DNA of 64,000 nt from Desulfobacula sp. Its GTDB lineage: Bacteria > Desulfobacterota > Desulfobacteria > Desulfobacterales > Desulfobacteraceae. The notes below the pieces were generated by a model. It ran no database searches. It was not told the DNA's origin and saw only the letters and a list, made by a program, of their open reading frames with translations. The stretch covers positions 62,001 through 126,000 of the forward strand of contig JAMPXP010000008.1 of NCBI GenBank assembly GCA_023701135.1, written 5' to 3'. A program made the position numbers and the translations under genes. Position 1 is the first letter of the stretch. The number at the start of each line of letters is the position of its first letter. Positions 17,423 to 26,551 of this stretch are shown piece after piece.

Positions 17423-17624
17423 CCTGTTCTATGATTTGTATGGCCAGGTCAGGACAGCGAAGTTCGCAGAGCCTGCATGCAATGCAATCTTCAGGCCGCG
17501 CCGCATCCGCCTTTCCGTCGCCGTCGAATTCAAGGACCTTCTTGGGACAGAAGTGGATACAGATGCCGCATCCCTTGCACCATTCTTTGTTGATTAAATG
17601 TTGGACGGTTTTGCCTTTTTCCAT
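17406..17624 (-). CDS. korD: 2-oxoacid:ferredoxin oxidoreductase, delta (ferredoxin) subunit
   Basis: 72 residues with two 4Fe-4S motifs: CKGCGICIHFCP and CIACRLCELRCP. It is the first gene of korDABC and carries electrons from the TPP site toward free ferredoxin. The small size and position before alpha are typical of KorD/PorD. Confidence 0.92.
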   Translation of the reverse strand: MEKGKTVQHLINKEWCKGCGICIHFCPKKVLEFDGDGKADAARPEDCIACRLCELRCPDLAIQIIEQDGENE

Positions 17625-17669
17625 AATATCCTCTTGGTTAGATAATCCATATCTGCAAATTTAGGCTTT

Positions 17670-17698
17670 TCATTAAGTGATTTAAAATCGGTTGTCAA
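17670..17698 (-). promoter_or_regulatory. Possible promoter of korDABC in the 17625-17931 intergenic region
   Basis: The 307-bp spacer between divergent korD and the HAD gene is AT-rich and has no gene. A perfect TTGACA (minus strand, 17693-17698) stands ~75 bp before korD, but the hexamer 17 bp further on (TAATGA) is a poor -10. On the plus strand a TTGAAT...TATAAA-like pair near 17780-17820 may serve the opposite operon. Both are weak calls. Confidence 0.3.
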
Positions 17699-17931
17699 GG
17701 ATAACCCGCATTCAAAAGAAGCGTCTGTATTGTTTTTTATTTCATAAAAAAAAGCAAGCAAAAAAGCAGGTTACGGAAAAGTTGAATGGTTGGGCCTTTT
17801 CGTATTTTCCAGTATAAAAACAGTCTTTCATCTCTCCTAAAAAAAATCAGAGATTCCGTGGATTGATTTTCCTCAATTTATTTTTTATAGATATGGGTCA
17901 ATCTATTTTGGATTTTAACGGGAACCTCTGA

Positions 17932-18603
17932 ATGGATCGAAGCGAGAAAATCATGAATCTGCTATTTGACCTGGACGGCACCCTAACCAATCCGTTTCAG
18001 GGGATTACAACCTGTATTGCCTATGCATTGGAGAAAATGGGAATCGTCTCGCCCCCTTTAGAGGGATTGGGCTGGTGCATCGGTCCTCCTTTGCGGGGCA
18101 GCTTTGCAGAACTTCTGGCCAGTGATGACCAGGAGCTGATCGAAAAAGCCCTGGGATTTTACCGGGAACGGTTCGGCACTGTGGGCCTGTTTGAGAATAA
18201 AGTCTATGACGGGATTCCAGAGGCTCTGGGCGCTTTGCGGGCCATGGGCCACAGGCTCTATGTGGCCACATCCAAGCCCGGGGTGTATGCGGAACGGATT
18301 ATCGCTCATTTCGATCTGGCCCGATATTTCACAAGGGTCTATGGGGCCGGGCTGGATGGCACCCTGAACGATAAGACGGACCTGATCTCCCATATTCTTG
18401 AAAGAGAAACCATTGCCGTGCGTGAAACAGTGATGATCGGGGACCGCAAATATGATATGATCGGCGCCGGGCAGAACGGGGTATGCGGTTTAGGCGTTCT
18501 CTGGGGATATGGAACCCGGGATGAATTGGCGTCTTCGGGCGCATCCGCTTTTATTGAAAATCCCCATAATTTGCCCGCGACATTCAAAAAAAAGGAATTA
18601 TGA
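17932..18603 (+). CDS. HAD-family phosphatase (phosphoglycolate-phosphatase-like)
   Basis: 223 residues, HAD subfamily IA. Motif I is LLFDLDGTLTNP, motif II VATSKPG, motif IV GDRKYDMIGAGQNG, with an alpha-helical cap between ~20 and 90. Phosphoglycolate phosphatase or a 5'-nucleotidase-like activity is expected; the natural substrate cannot be told. First gene of a four-gene plus-strand run; the next gene starts inside its stop codon (ATGA-type overlap). An internal Met at 17953 is an alternative start. Confidence 0.85.
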   Translation: MDRSEKIMNLLFDLDGTLTNPFQGITTCIAYALEKMGIVSPPLEGLGWCIGPPLRGSFAELLASDDQELIEKALGFYRERFGTVGLFENKVYDGIPEALGALRAMGHRLYVATSKPGVYAERIIAHFDLARYFTRVYGAGLDGTLNDKTDLISHILERETIAVRETVMIGDRKYDMIGAGQNGVCGLGVLWGYGTRDELASSGASAFIENPHNLPATFKKKEL

Positions 18604-19106
18604 TGATGGGTCTTTCCAATGAAATCCGGATCGATGAATTTTCTTCTGAATATCAGGAAGAGATCCTGAATCTGATTGTAATGATCCAGCAAAAGGAATT
18701 CGAGATCGCCATCACGGCAGAAGACCAGCCTGATCTCTGCAATATCAGAGATTTTTACCAAAAGGGCACAGGGAATTTCTGGGTTGCCCTCTTCAATCAC
18801 AAGGTCATCGGCACCATCAGCCTGCTTGATATCGGCAATGGCCGGGCCGCCTTAAGAAAGATGTTCGTGGATAAGGCGCACCGGGGTGAAAGATACCAGG
18901 TGGCCTCCAGGCTGCTGGATATGCTTATAAAATGGGCAAAATCCAAAGAAATAAAAGAGGTCTATCTGGGGACCACTTCCAAATTTTTGGCCGCGCATCG
19001 GTTTTATGAGAAAAACGGCTTTCGGAAAATAGAAAAAAGTGATTTGCCCGGCGCCTTTCCTGTCATGAAAGTGGACACCCGGTTTTATAAATTTGAACTA
19101 TTCTAG
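18600..19106 (+). CDS. GNAT-family N-acetyltransferase
   Basis: 168 residues. GNAT fold: FWVALFNHKVIGTISLLDI (strand 4), LRKMFVDKAHRGERYQVASRLL (motif A, slightly unusual because the usual Q/RxxGxG is RGERYQVA), and AAHRFYEKNGFRKIE. The acyl acceptor is unknown. Overlaps the HAD gene by 4 bp and precedes a second acetyltransferase. Confidence 0.85.
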   Translation: MMMGLSNEIRIDEFSSEYQEEILNLIVMIQQKEFEIAITAEDQPDLCNIRDFYQKGTGNFWVALFNHKVIGTISLLDIGNGRAALRKMFVDKAHRGERYQVASRLLDMLIKWAKSKEIKEVYLGTTSKFLAAHRFYEKNGFRKIEKSDLPGAFPVMKVDTRFYKFELF

Positions 19107-19131
19107 ATAAATTTTGGATAAGGAGCTGAGA

Positions 19132-19884
19132 ATGGCCAAGGAAGAAATCCGTTTACTGGAAGAAATCACCCTCAATGCCTGGCCTGCACTCCAGACCGTC
19201 CTCATGGACGGTTGGGTGGTCCGGTTTGCAAAGGGCTATACCCGGCGGGCCAATTCCGTCAATCCTTTGTATCCCTCCTCCCAGCCTTTGAAACGAAAGA
19301 TCGAGGCCTGTGAACGGCTTTATTTTGCAAGGGGATTGAAAAGCGTGTTCAAGATCACGCCGGCGAGTCTGCCGTCGGAGCTGGATGCTGTGCTGGCAGG
19401 GTCCGGTTATGGGCGGGAGGGCCGCACCGGTGTTCAAACCATGAACCTGGAAAACTGGAGTCGGGACAGGGACAGGGGTGTGGAATTGTACAGCGATTTT
19501 GCCGCGGACTGGCATGGGGCCTATTGCGTAATGAACGGCATTGCACCGGAACATCATGGGACCGTTGGCCAATTGCTGGCATTGCAGTTTCAGGACAAGC
19601 GACTGGCTGTTCTTCGCCGTGAAGGGCAAGTGGCGGCCTGCGGTCTCGGCGTCAAGCAGGATCGATTCCTGGGGATATTTGATATCGTTGTGAATCCGCG
19701 GCAGCGGCGGCAGGGATGCGGCAATGCCATTGTCGAAGCCCTTCTGGCCTGGGGAAAACAAGAAGGGGCAAGGACGGCTTATCTTCAGGTAACGGCGGAG
19801 AATGAGCCGGCCCGGCAATTATATGCCTGCCTGGGATTCCGGGAAGAATATCAGTATTGGTACCGGGTCAGGCAGGCTGGGTGA
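19132..19884 (+). CDS. GNAT-family N-acetyltransferase (two-part, ~250 aa)
   Basis: 250 residues from the ATG at 19132 (AGGAG 6 bp upstream); a TTG further up at 19114 is unlikely because it would contain the ribosome site. The N-terminal half (GWVVRFAKGYTRRANSVNP) is a degenerate GNAT-like domain and the C-terminal half carries the intact CoA site (IVVNPRQRRQGCGNAIVEAL) and ARQLYACLGFREEYQYWYR. This tandem layout is common in uncharacterised acetyltransferases. Substrate unknown. Confidence 0.85.
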   Translation: MAKEEIRLLEEITLNAWPALQTVLMDGWVVRFAKGYTRRANSVNPLYPSSQPLKRKIEACERLYFARGLKSVFKITPASLPSELDAVLAGSGYGREGRTGVQTMNLENWSRDRDRGVELYSDFAADWHGAYCVMNGIAPEHHGTVGQLLALQFQDKRLAVLRREGQVAACGLGVKQDRFLGIFDIVVNPRQRRQGCGNAIVEALLAWGKQEGARTAYLQVTAENEPARQLYACLGFREEYQYWYRVRQAG

Positions 19885-19899
19885 GGGCGGGAAATAGAA

Positions 19900-20742
19900 T
19901 TGGGCAATAGAGAAATCAGCGGGGCGCCTGCCCTGGTCAGTGTGATTCTGCCCACCCATAACCGGGCCTGGACCTTGAAGGAGGCTGTGGATTCGGTTCT
20001 TGACCAGGATTATCCCCATATTGAACTGATCGTCATTGATGACGGCTCCACGGATACGACCCAGGAACTGCTGGCAACCTACAAGGATCGGATAAGGGTA
20101 TTGACCCAGACCAACCAGGGCGTCAGCGCGGCCCGGAATGCAGGCATCCGGGCTGCCGGGGGATCTTTGATCGCGCTTCTGGATTCGGACGACGCCTGGG
20201 ACAAACGGAAAATTACCTGCCAGGTGGATTTTTTCAAAGCCCGTCCCGAAGCCATGATCTGCCAGACTGAGGAAATCTGGATCAGGAACGGAAAACGGGT
20301 CAATCCGAAAAAACGCCACCAGAAACCCTCGGGTATGATATTTGAAGCCTCCCTTCATTTATGCCTCGTAAGCCCGTCCGCCGTGATGATGAGAAAAAAC
20401 CTCTTTGACCGGATCGGATATTTTAATGAAGAGTTCACGGTATGCGAAGATTATGATCTCTGGCTCAGGGTCAGTGCCGTCCTGCCGGTTTTTCTTATCG
20501 ATAAACCCTATACCGTTAAAAGGGGAGGGCATCCGGACCAGCTTTCGGGAATCCATTCCCAGGATAAATTCAGAATCCGGTCTTTGTCGGCCCTCATCTC
20601 ATCCGGCGCCTTGACCCCGGATCAGGCAGCCGCGGCCGGAAAAGTCCTGAAGGAAAAATGCAGGGTTTACGGCAACGGCTGCATAAAAAGGGGGAAAAAG
20701 GACGAGGGCGACTATTATCTGAATCTTTGCCGGGGCCTTTAG
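19900..20742 (+). CDS. Glycosyltransferase family 2 protein
   Basis: 280 residues, GT-A fold: VSVILPTHNRAWTLKEAVDS, LIVIDDGSTDTT, ARNAGIRAAGG and the metal-binding LLDSDDAWD, then CEDYDLWLRV near the acceptor site. It transfers a sugar from a nucleotide donor, probably to a surface glycan or lipid. The start is a TTG at 19900, the only plausible start before the first domain strand. Convergent to the FapA-like gene, ends overlapping by 4 bp. Confidence 0.88.
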   Translation: MGNREISGAPALVSVILPTHNRAWTLKEAVDSVLDQDYPHIELIVIDDGSTDTTQELLATYKDRIRVLTQTNQGVSAARNAGIRAAGGSLIALLDSDDAWDKRKITCQVDFFKARPEAMICQTEEIWIRNGKRVNPKKRHQKPSGMIFEASLHLCLVSPSAVMMRKNLFDRIGYFNEEFTVCEDYDLWLRVSAVLPVFLIDKPYTVKRGGHPDQLSGIHSQDKFRIRSLSALISSGALTPDQAAAAGKVLKEKCRVYGNGCIKRGKKDEGDYYLNLCRGL

Positions 20743-23225
20743 AGGTCTGAAATCATCATTTCATGGTAATTCATACCATTTTCATTGACGGCAACTTCCT
20801 GGATTTTGCATTTGGATCTGTCTTCTTTCAGGATAAGGACAGTTTGGGGACCTTTTACAAGGGTGTCCACCATGATGGTCTTGGCCACTGTGAGAACCGG
20901 CACAGGCGCGTCTTTTTTTGAAAAATCCGTCAACGCCTGCTTTTCAAGAACAAGAGCTTTATTTTTGTGCTCAATCTGGTTCAGCTTTGCTTTAAGCTGT
21001 TCGATCTGATTGGCGAGCTTGTCCTGGCTGTCAAAAATTCCGTTCAATGCCTTTTCCGCCGCTTTGGCCCGATCCAGAAGCCTTCGAATCTCATCGGTTG
21101 CCGCTTGAAGTTTTCTCGCGTCATTGGTTTTCTGAAGGTCCGGCAGAGTTTTTTTCAGTTCTTTGATTTCCAACTGGGCCCTGTCTTGAACATGGGCCTT
21201 TTCCGATATATCCTGGTAAAGGGCCTGGTCCTGATCCTCAAGCTTTTTAATCTCGTTTCTCAGCAGGTCCGCTGTTTTGACGGAGGCCTCAATGGCTGCA
21301 TCCATTCCCTTTTTTAAGGTTTCAATATGTTGATCAACCCCTATTTTCAATTTGCACGGGGTTGATGCCGGGGTGCCTATTTTGTTGGCTTCAATGCCGA
21401 GCTTTGCAGTGATCCGGGATGAAATAATATGGCCTGTCGGGTTCTTGCAGCTTCCGCTCAGAAGGATGTCCGAGTCAATGATTTCCTTTTGAACCACAAG
21501 GTTTTGAAATCCCATGACCGAGCAATGGTTGATAAATTTGGCATAGATATTGCCGTGAGCTGAAATCTTTGAATTCGTTATGCCGACGGAAATATTCAGA
21601 TCGCCGGAAATATCAATGACGGCGCCTTCAACCTCCTTTGCCGTCAAACTGATGCCTTTTACCGTGAACCCTTCCTTGACCATGCCCTTGACAATGATAT
21701 GGCCTTTGAAATCAATATTGCCGGTTTCAAAATCAACATCTCCCGGAATAATGAGATCCGGGTTTATGGAGATCGTGCCCAGAATATCCCGATGGGGCTG
21801 GCCATCAAGGCTAGCGTGGATGCTGAGGCCGTCTTCCGATAGCTCGGTGCCGGACCCGGCAAGAAATACCGGGTCTGCCACTTCATCCACGGGGATGGGA
21901 TGGCCGGTGACGGTTACCCCGGTTCGGCCTTCTTTCATGGGCGTCTTTTTCGCCAGCAGGTCACCCTTTGTCACATAGGGAATATTCCCTCTTTCACGGA
22001 AATCAATGGAGCCGTCTTCATTGATTTTTCCCGGATTTGTAAAATCAGTCTTAAAATGATATTCGATATTTCCGTCCTGCCCGTAAATCGGAGGCTCTCC
22101 CTGGGCAATGAGTATTTTTCCGGCAAAGGCGGCGGATATCCAGGCTTCAATGGCAATATCCTCAACAATACCGAATGAAATCTGTTTTTGCCGGAGAAGA
22201 TCTAAAAAATCGGCCACTGTGGGGGTAGGAAGCGGGTCTTCAAATTCTTTTATTTTTTCAATATAGGCCTTTGTCATGCCGTCCGTCACCGTAATCGCAA
22301 AATAGGGATCAAGGGCATGGCCCGAGCGATCCGTGTCAAAGCCGTCCCACTCAGGCAGGGTTGTCCGGACTTGATCCACAGCATCTGCTGCATACCGTAA
22401 AGTCGTTTTCAGAATTTTTTCCATGACATCCGGATCAGCAGGCTCATTTTCGGCCGGCATTTCTTGGTCTTTTTCCGTTACCGATGCCAGAATATCCCTC
22501 AGATCCAGGGAAAGGGGAGGGGCCTGTCGGCGAAGGGCCACCTTGTCAAAGAAAGTTTTAAGCGTTTGAAAGGTCAGGAGAAATTCTTTTTTAAAGGCTT
22601 CGGGTGAGGTTGTGGCGCCTTTTTTCTCCAGCGCTTCGGAAAGGGAGATATTGATATCCGGAGCATATTGATTCTCTGCTTTTCCAAGTTTGGATATCAG
22701 CGCCAGTTTTTTTGCCTTTTTCATCTCAACCAGCTCTTTATTGGCCTCATCCTTTTTTTTGAGCTTCTGAGCGATCCTGAACATCTGTTTGTTCTGGTGG
22801 GCGGTCACCCGTTTCAACCTCTGCCGCTTTAAATTGGTTTTGAATTGTTTAAAACAGTTGGCTGCCTGGGCCACAAGGTCCTCATCCTTGAAAGGAAAGG
22901 TGATGCAGGCATGGATTTCGGCTTTGTTCACCGCACTGATGAGGATATCGGTCCGCTCAAAGGGAACGATCAGCATTCGTCTTGTTACAGGGGAGATGGA
23001 TTTGACCTTTTCCAGGATATCATCCCCTTCCATTTTGGGCAGCTTGTAACTGCTGATGAATAACGCAAATAAATATTCTTTGGATTGCTCCAGCATATCC
23101 AGGGCATCCCGGGACACCTCATGGCAGAACACATCCCATCCGGCTTTGGCTAAAACGGATTTGGCATGATTCCGGAGGGTATCGTTGTTTTCAAGAAGGA
23201 TCAGTTTGGGCTTGAATTTTCCCAT
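20739..23225 (-). CDS. Pseudo-receiver + FapA (DUF342) domain protein
   Basis: 828 residues. N-terminal ~1-125 has the receiver fold (LILLENNDTLRNHAKSVL ... LPKMEGDDIL ... TFPFKDEDLV), but the acidic pair reads E-N and the phospho-acceptor Asp is replaced (FISSYKLP), so it should not be phosphorylated. Middle ~330-600 is a FapA/DUF342 beta-helix (GNIPYVTKGDLLAKK, GDVDFETGNIDFKGHIIVKG, GDLNISVGI). C-terminal ~610-760 is a long coiled coil. FapA homologues in Vibrio influence polar cell biology and glucose transport, but the general role is unsettled. Overlaps the next upstream gene by one base; translation is coupled. Confidence 0.85.
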   Translation of the reverse strand: MGKFKPKLILLENNDTLRNHAKSVLAKAGWDVFCHEVSRDALDMLEQSKEYLFALFISSYKLPKMEGDDILEKVKSISPVTRRMLIVPFERTDILISAVNKAEIHACITFPFKDEDLVAQAANCFKQFKTNLKRQRLKRVTAHQNKQMFRIAQKLKKKDEANKELVEMKKAKKLALISKLGKAENQYAPDINISLSEALEKKGATTSPEAFKKEFLLTFQTLKTFFDKVALRRQAPPLSLDLRDILASVTEKDQEMPAENEPADPDVMEKILKTTLRYAADAVDQVRTTLPEWDGFDTDRSGHALDPYFAITVTDGMTKAYIEKIKEFEDPLPTPTVADFLDLLRQKQISFGIVEDIAIEAWISAAFAGKILIAQGEPPIYGQDGNIEYHFKTDFTNPGKINEDGSIDFRERGNIPYVTKGDLLAKKTPMKEGRTGVTVTGHPIPVDEVADPVFLAGSGTELSEDGLSIHASLDGQPHRDILGTISINPDLIIPGDVDFETGNIDFKGHIIVKGMVKEGFTVKGISLTAKEVEGAVIDISGDLNISVGITNSKISAHGNIYAKFINHCSVMGFQNLVVQKEIIDSDILLSGSCKNPTGHIISSRITAKLGIEANKIGTPASTPCKLKIGVDQHIETLKKGMDAAIEASVKTADLLRNEIKKLEDQDQALYQDISEKAHVQDRAQLEIKELKKTLPDLQKTNDARKLQAATDEIRRLLDRAKAAEKALNGIFDSQDKLANQIEQLKAKLNQIEHKNKALVLEKQALTDFSKKDAPVPVLTVAKTIMVDTLVKGPQTVLILKEDRSKCKIQEVAVNENGMNYHEMMISDL

Positions 23226-23968
23226 CAGGCAGTCTCATTTTCCATTGAAGGCAGTTCGAATCCGTTTTGACGAGCAAGATCATCGAATTCATGAAAGAGT
23301 TTTTTAACCAGGCCGGAAAAAAGAGGCAGAATTTTTGTTGGATCCGTTCCTGTGGCACCTTTAATCCCGTTTTCAATCATATCTAAAATGTATTCTTCAT
23401 CCACCTGTCTGGGGGATGAAAGTCCCAGGCGTTTTTTCTCAAGCAGCTCTATTTCCCGGTCCAGCTCTGAAATTTCTTTTGTCCGGCTTGCGGCGGCTTC
23501 CATCAGATTGCAGCTCAGCTCGTACAACTGGCTGTTCTGCTTTTTGGCAAGGTTCAGCAAACTTTCGTTTTCAAAAAAGGATTCAAAAAATTTGATTCCG
23601 TACCGAATGATTTCCAGGAATTCTTCATCATTCAGGGGTTTGACAATATACCGTTGAATCAGATCCTTGTTCACGGCATCAATGATGGCTCCGAATTCAG
23701 TATAGGTGCCCATAAGGAAGCGACTGCTTTCAGGCATGATATTTTTTGCGTGTTCAAGAAGCTTCTCCCCGTTTATCCCTCTCAGGCCTTGATTTGCCAT
23801 GATAATGGAAAAGGGGGTTTTTGCATTTTTGATGTGTTCCAGGGCTGAGTCTCCGGAATCCGTGAACACAAAGACAATGTCTTCATGCTGAAGCACGCGG
23901 GCAATGGTCTTGCCAATGGTTTCATCGTCATCTGCAACAAGGGCTTTATGCTGGTAGCCGGGTTCCAT
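23225..23968 (-). CDS. Response-regulator-like protein with substituted phospho-acceptor
   Basis: 247 residues. N-terminal receiver: ALVADDDETIGKTIARVL keeps the acidic pocket, RYIVKPLNDEEF keeps the Lys, but the Asp position is Asn (IIMANQGLRGINGE). C-terminal ~125-247 is a helical/coiled-coil region without a known output domain. It forms a one-base overlap (stop/start) with the FapA-like gene, so the two products are probably made together and may interact. Confidence 0.82.
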   Translation of the reverse strand: MEPGYQHKALVADDDETIGKTIARVLQHEDIVFVFTDSGDSALEHIKNAKTPFSIIMANQGLRGINGEKLLEHAKNIMPESSRFLMGTYTEFGAIIDAVNKDLIQRYIVKPLNDEEFLEIIRYGIKFFESFFENESLLNLAKKQNSQLYELSCNLMEAAASRTKEISELDREIELLEKKRLGLSSPRQVDEEYILDMIENGIKGATGTDPTKILPLFSGLVKKLFHEFDDLARQNGFELPSMENETA

Positions 23969-24116
23969 CTATTGGCCTCTATCCCGTTTAGATATAAGGG
24001 GTTAAAATGATTATGATTTTTAATCATAGCGTCATTTTTTATCAAAATCAACCCCAAAAGTCCTGCCCAGGGCCTACAATTTGATCCGGCCCGGTGGGCA
24101 ATATGATGATCAAGGC

Positions 24117-24145
24117 TTGACTTTGATTATTCCTTGAATTAGTGT
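24117..24145 (+). promoter_or_regulatory. Candidate sigma70-type promoter for the DUF6125/carboxytransferase genes
   Basis: TTGACT (24117-24122), 17-bp spacer, TAGTGT (24140-24145), ~57 bp before the ATG at 24202. The spacer 23969-24183 between divergent genes also contains a 7-bp inverted repeat ATGATTA/TAATCAT (24007-24027). Strength is a guess. Confidence 0.4.
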
Positions 24146-24201
24146 CAAAAAGCTGTGAGTTTTGACTAAGCGGCTTAATTTATTTGAAAAGGAAGCAGTT
24201 T

Positions 24202-24948
24202 ATGGAAGAGGGCAGAGGGGAGTCCGCAGATCTGAATAATCATCTGAAATCAGAATTAATTGTTGACATGCTGACCCGAATTGCAGTTCACTATGGTTTT
24301 TGGTTTACCGAGGTCCGGCACCAGATGGGCCTGGAAAGAGCCCTGGAAGTTTTTGAGAAGGCGACACAAAAAAGCATTTTCCTCGGGCTGAAACGATTTG
24401 CCGATATTTTTGATTTTGAGCTTGAAAACGGACTGCCAAAGGCCTTGCTCCACATGGAAAACTCAAAGCGGAACGAGCTCATGGATGCCGTGGCCAAAAC
24501 ATGGCTGGCCAATGACGGGATGTGGTTCCAGGCCATTGAATTCAATCACGGCATGAATGAGGCCAAGCGCTGCAATGATTCCTGCTGGGCCCAGTTTTCA
24601 CCCTACGAAGCCTTTGCCGTCAAACGGTTTTTAAAGCTGGAGGAACCCTGCGGCCTGGACGGGTTGAAACGAGCCCTGAATTACCGGATGTATTCGCTCA
24701 TCAATACGCAATCCATTGTTGACGAGGGGCCGGACAGCTTTGTATTTCAGATGAATGATTGCAGGGTTCAGTCTGCGAGGAAAAGAAAAAAACTGGATGA
24801 TTATCCGTGTAAATCGGCCGGACTTGTGGAATATGCTTATTTTGCAAGGGCCATAGATGAGAGGATTGAAACCGAATGCATCGGATGCCCGCCGGATGAT
24901 CATCCGGAAAATTGGTTTTGCGCGTGGCGGTTCAGTATCAAACACTAA
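24202..24948 (+). CDS. DUF6125-like uncharacterised protein
   Basis: 248 residues from the ATG at 24202, preceded by AAAGGAAG; a TTG at 24184 in the same frame is less likely. Soluble; features seen are LTRIAVHYGFWFTEVRHQMG, WLANDGMWFQAIEFNHGM with conserved aromatic and His residues, and a C-terminal cysteine set including TECIGCPPDD and WFCAW. I recall this as a DUF6125-type family seen in anaerobes; the function is unknown. It lies 34 bp before the carboxyltransferase gene on the same strand. Confidence 0.75.
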   Translation: MEEGRGESADLNNHLKSELIVDMLTRIAVHYGFWFTEVRHQMGLERALEVFEKATQKSIFLGLKRFADIFDFELENGLPKALLHMENSKRNELMDAVAKTWLANDGMWFQAIEFNHGMNEAKRCNDSCWAQFSPYEAFAVKRFLKLEEPCGLDGLKRALNYRMYSLINTQSIVDEGPDSFVFQMNDCRVQSARKRKKLDDYPCKSAGLVEYAYFARAIDERIETECIGCPPDDHPENWFCAWRFSIKH

Positions 24949-24982
24949 AGGAATGAATCCATCATAAGGAAAGGTTGGTATT

Positions 24983-26536
24983 ATGGGAGTTACATCGGAC
25001 AAGATTCAAGAGCTCATCAATAAGGAAAAGGCCGTGATGGCCATGGGAGGGGAAAAGGCTCTTGAAAAAAGACGCGAAAGCGGAAAATTAAATGCCCGGG
25101 AAAGACTGAACATTCTCTTTGACAAAGGTAGTTTCAGGGAGCTGGATATGTTTGTCACCCACCGGTGCACTAATTTCGGCATGGAAAATGTAGACATCCC
25201 GGCGGACGGGGTTGTCACGGGGCATGGCCGGGTGGACGGCCGGATCGTATTTGCCTATGCCCAGGATTTTACCTCCAGGGCCGGTTCCCTGGGAGAGATG
25301 CAGGCCAAGAAAATCTGTAAGGTCATGGACATGGCCTTAAAAGCCGGCGCTCCCGTCATCGGGATGAATGATTCCGGCGGAGCCAGAATCCAGGAAGGCA
25401 TTGATGCCCTGTCCGGGTATGGGGAGATTTTTTTCAGGAATTCGGCCGCTTCCGGCGTGATTCCCCAGATTTCGGCCATCATGGGACCCACGGCAGGCGG
25501 GGCCGTTTATTCGCCGGCCATGACGGATTTTATTTTCATGGTCAAGGAATCCAGTTATATGTTCATCACCGGACCCAATGTGATCAAGGCCGTCACCGGG
25601 GAAGAAATCACCTTTGAAGCCCTGGGCGGGGCCATGACCCATAACGAAAAATCCGGCGTGGCCCAGTTTGCCTGCGATTCCGACGAGGACGCCATTTTTC
25701 AGATCCGGAAACTGTTGTCCTACCTGCCTTCCAATAATATGGAAGACCCTCCCCATGTTGAGCCCAAGGATGATAAAAATCGCATGGATGCCTCCCTGGA
25801 CACGGTTATCCCGGACAATCCCAACCGGGCTTATAATATCAAGGATGTCATCGTTTCCATTGTGGATGACGGGGAATATTTTGAGCCCCATCAGTATTAT
25901 GCCAAAAATATGGTGGTCTGTTTTGCCAGGCTCAACGGACACAGTATCGGCATCATTGCCAATCAGCCCAATTATCTGGCCGGATGCCTGGATATCGACG
26001 CATCGGATAAGGCCACCCGGTTCATCCGGTTCTGTGATGCCTTTAATATCCCCATGCTCACCATTGCCGATGTTCCCGGATATCTGCCGGGAAGCAACCA
26101 GGAATGGGGCGGGATCATCCGGCATGGGGCAAAGCTGCTCTGGTGCTATTCCGAAGCAACCGTACCCAAACTCCTGCTCATCACCCGGAAAGACTATGGC
26201 GGGTCCTATATTGCCATGTGTTCCCGTCATCTTGGAGCGGATATGGCCTTTGCCTGGCCCACGTCTGAAATCGCTGTAATGGGTGCTGAAGGAGCGGCCA
26301 ATATCATTCATGCCAAGGAAATCAGCGGGGCTGATGATCCGGTGGCCAAACGAAAAGAGAAAATCGTTGAGTATAATGAAAAATTTTCAAATCCCTATTG
26401 TGCTGCGGCCAGGGGCTATGTGGATGCCGTGATCCGGCCTTCGGAAACCAGGCCCCGCCTCATTGACGCCCTGGAAGCCATGCTGACCAAAAGAGAACTT
26501 CGGCCGGCCAAAAAGCACGGGAACATACCGGTATAA
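24983..26536 (+). CDS. Acyl-CoA carboxylase/transcarboxylase carboxyltransferase subunit (12S / PccB type)
   Basis: 517 residues, the carboxyltransferase fold. CoA- and biotin-site motifs: NDSGGARIQEGIDALSGYG, GPTAGGAVYSPAMTDF, GVVTGHGRVDGR and GGSYIAMCSRHLGADMAFAWP. Best read as the methylmalonyl-CoA (propionyl-CoA)-specific half of a biotin enzyme. The partner subunit with 5S-type and biotin domains is two genes down and no biotin carboxylase is present, so the set fits a methylmalonyl-CoA:pyruvate (or oxaloacetate) transcarboxylase as in propionate-metabolising sulfate reducers, rather than an ATP-dependent carboxylase. Confidence 0.92.
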   Translation: MGVTSDKIQELINKEKAVMAMGGEKALEKRRESGKLNARERLNILFDKGSFRELDMFVTHRCTNFGMENVDIPADGVVTGHGRVDGRIVFAYAQDFTSRAGSLGEMQAKKICKVMDMALKAGAPVIGMNDSGGARIQEGIDALSGYGEIFFRNSAASGVIPQISAIMGPTAGGAVYSPAMTDFIFMVKESSYMFITGPNVIKAVTGEEITFEALGGAMTHNEKSGVAQFACDSDEDAIFQIRKLLSYLPSNNMEDPPHVEPKDDKNRMDASLDTVIPDNPNRAYNIKDVIVSIVDDGEYFEPHQYYAKNMVVCFARLNGHSIGIIANQPNYLAGCLDIDASDKATRFIRFCDAFNIPMLTIADVPGYLPGSNQEWGGIIRHGAKLLWCYSEATVPKLLLITRKDYGGSYIAMCSRHLGADMAFAWPTSEIAVMGAEGAANIIHAKEISGADDPVAKRKEKIVEYNEKFSNPYCAAARGYVDAVIRPSETRPRLIDALEAMLTKRELRPAKKHGNIPV

Positions 26537-26551
26537 AGATAAGGAATCAGA

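Noticed and set aside
25337-26311. 324-codon open frame opposite the 12S carboxyltransferase
   Set aside because: Shadow frame with low-complexity Gly/His composition.
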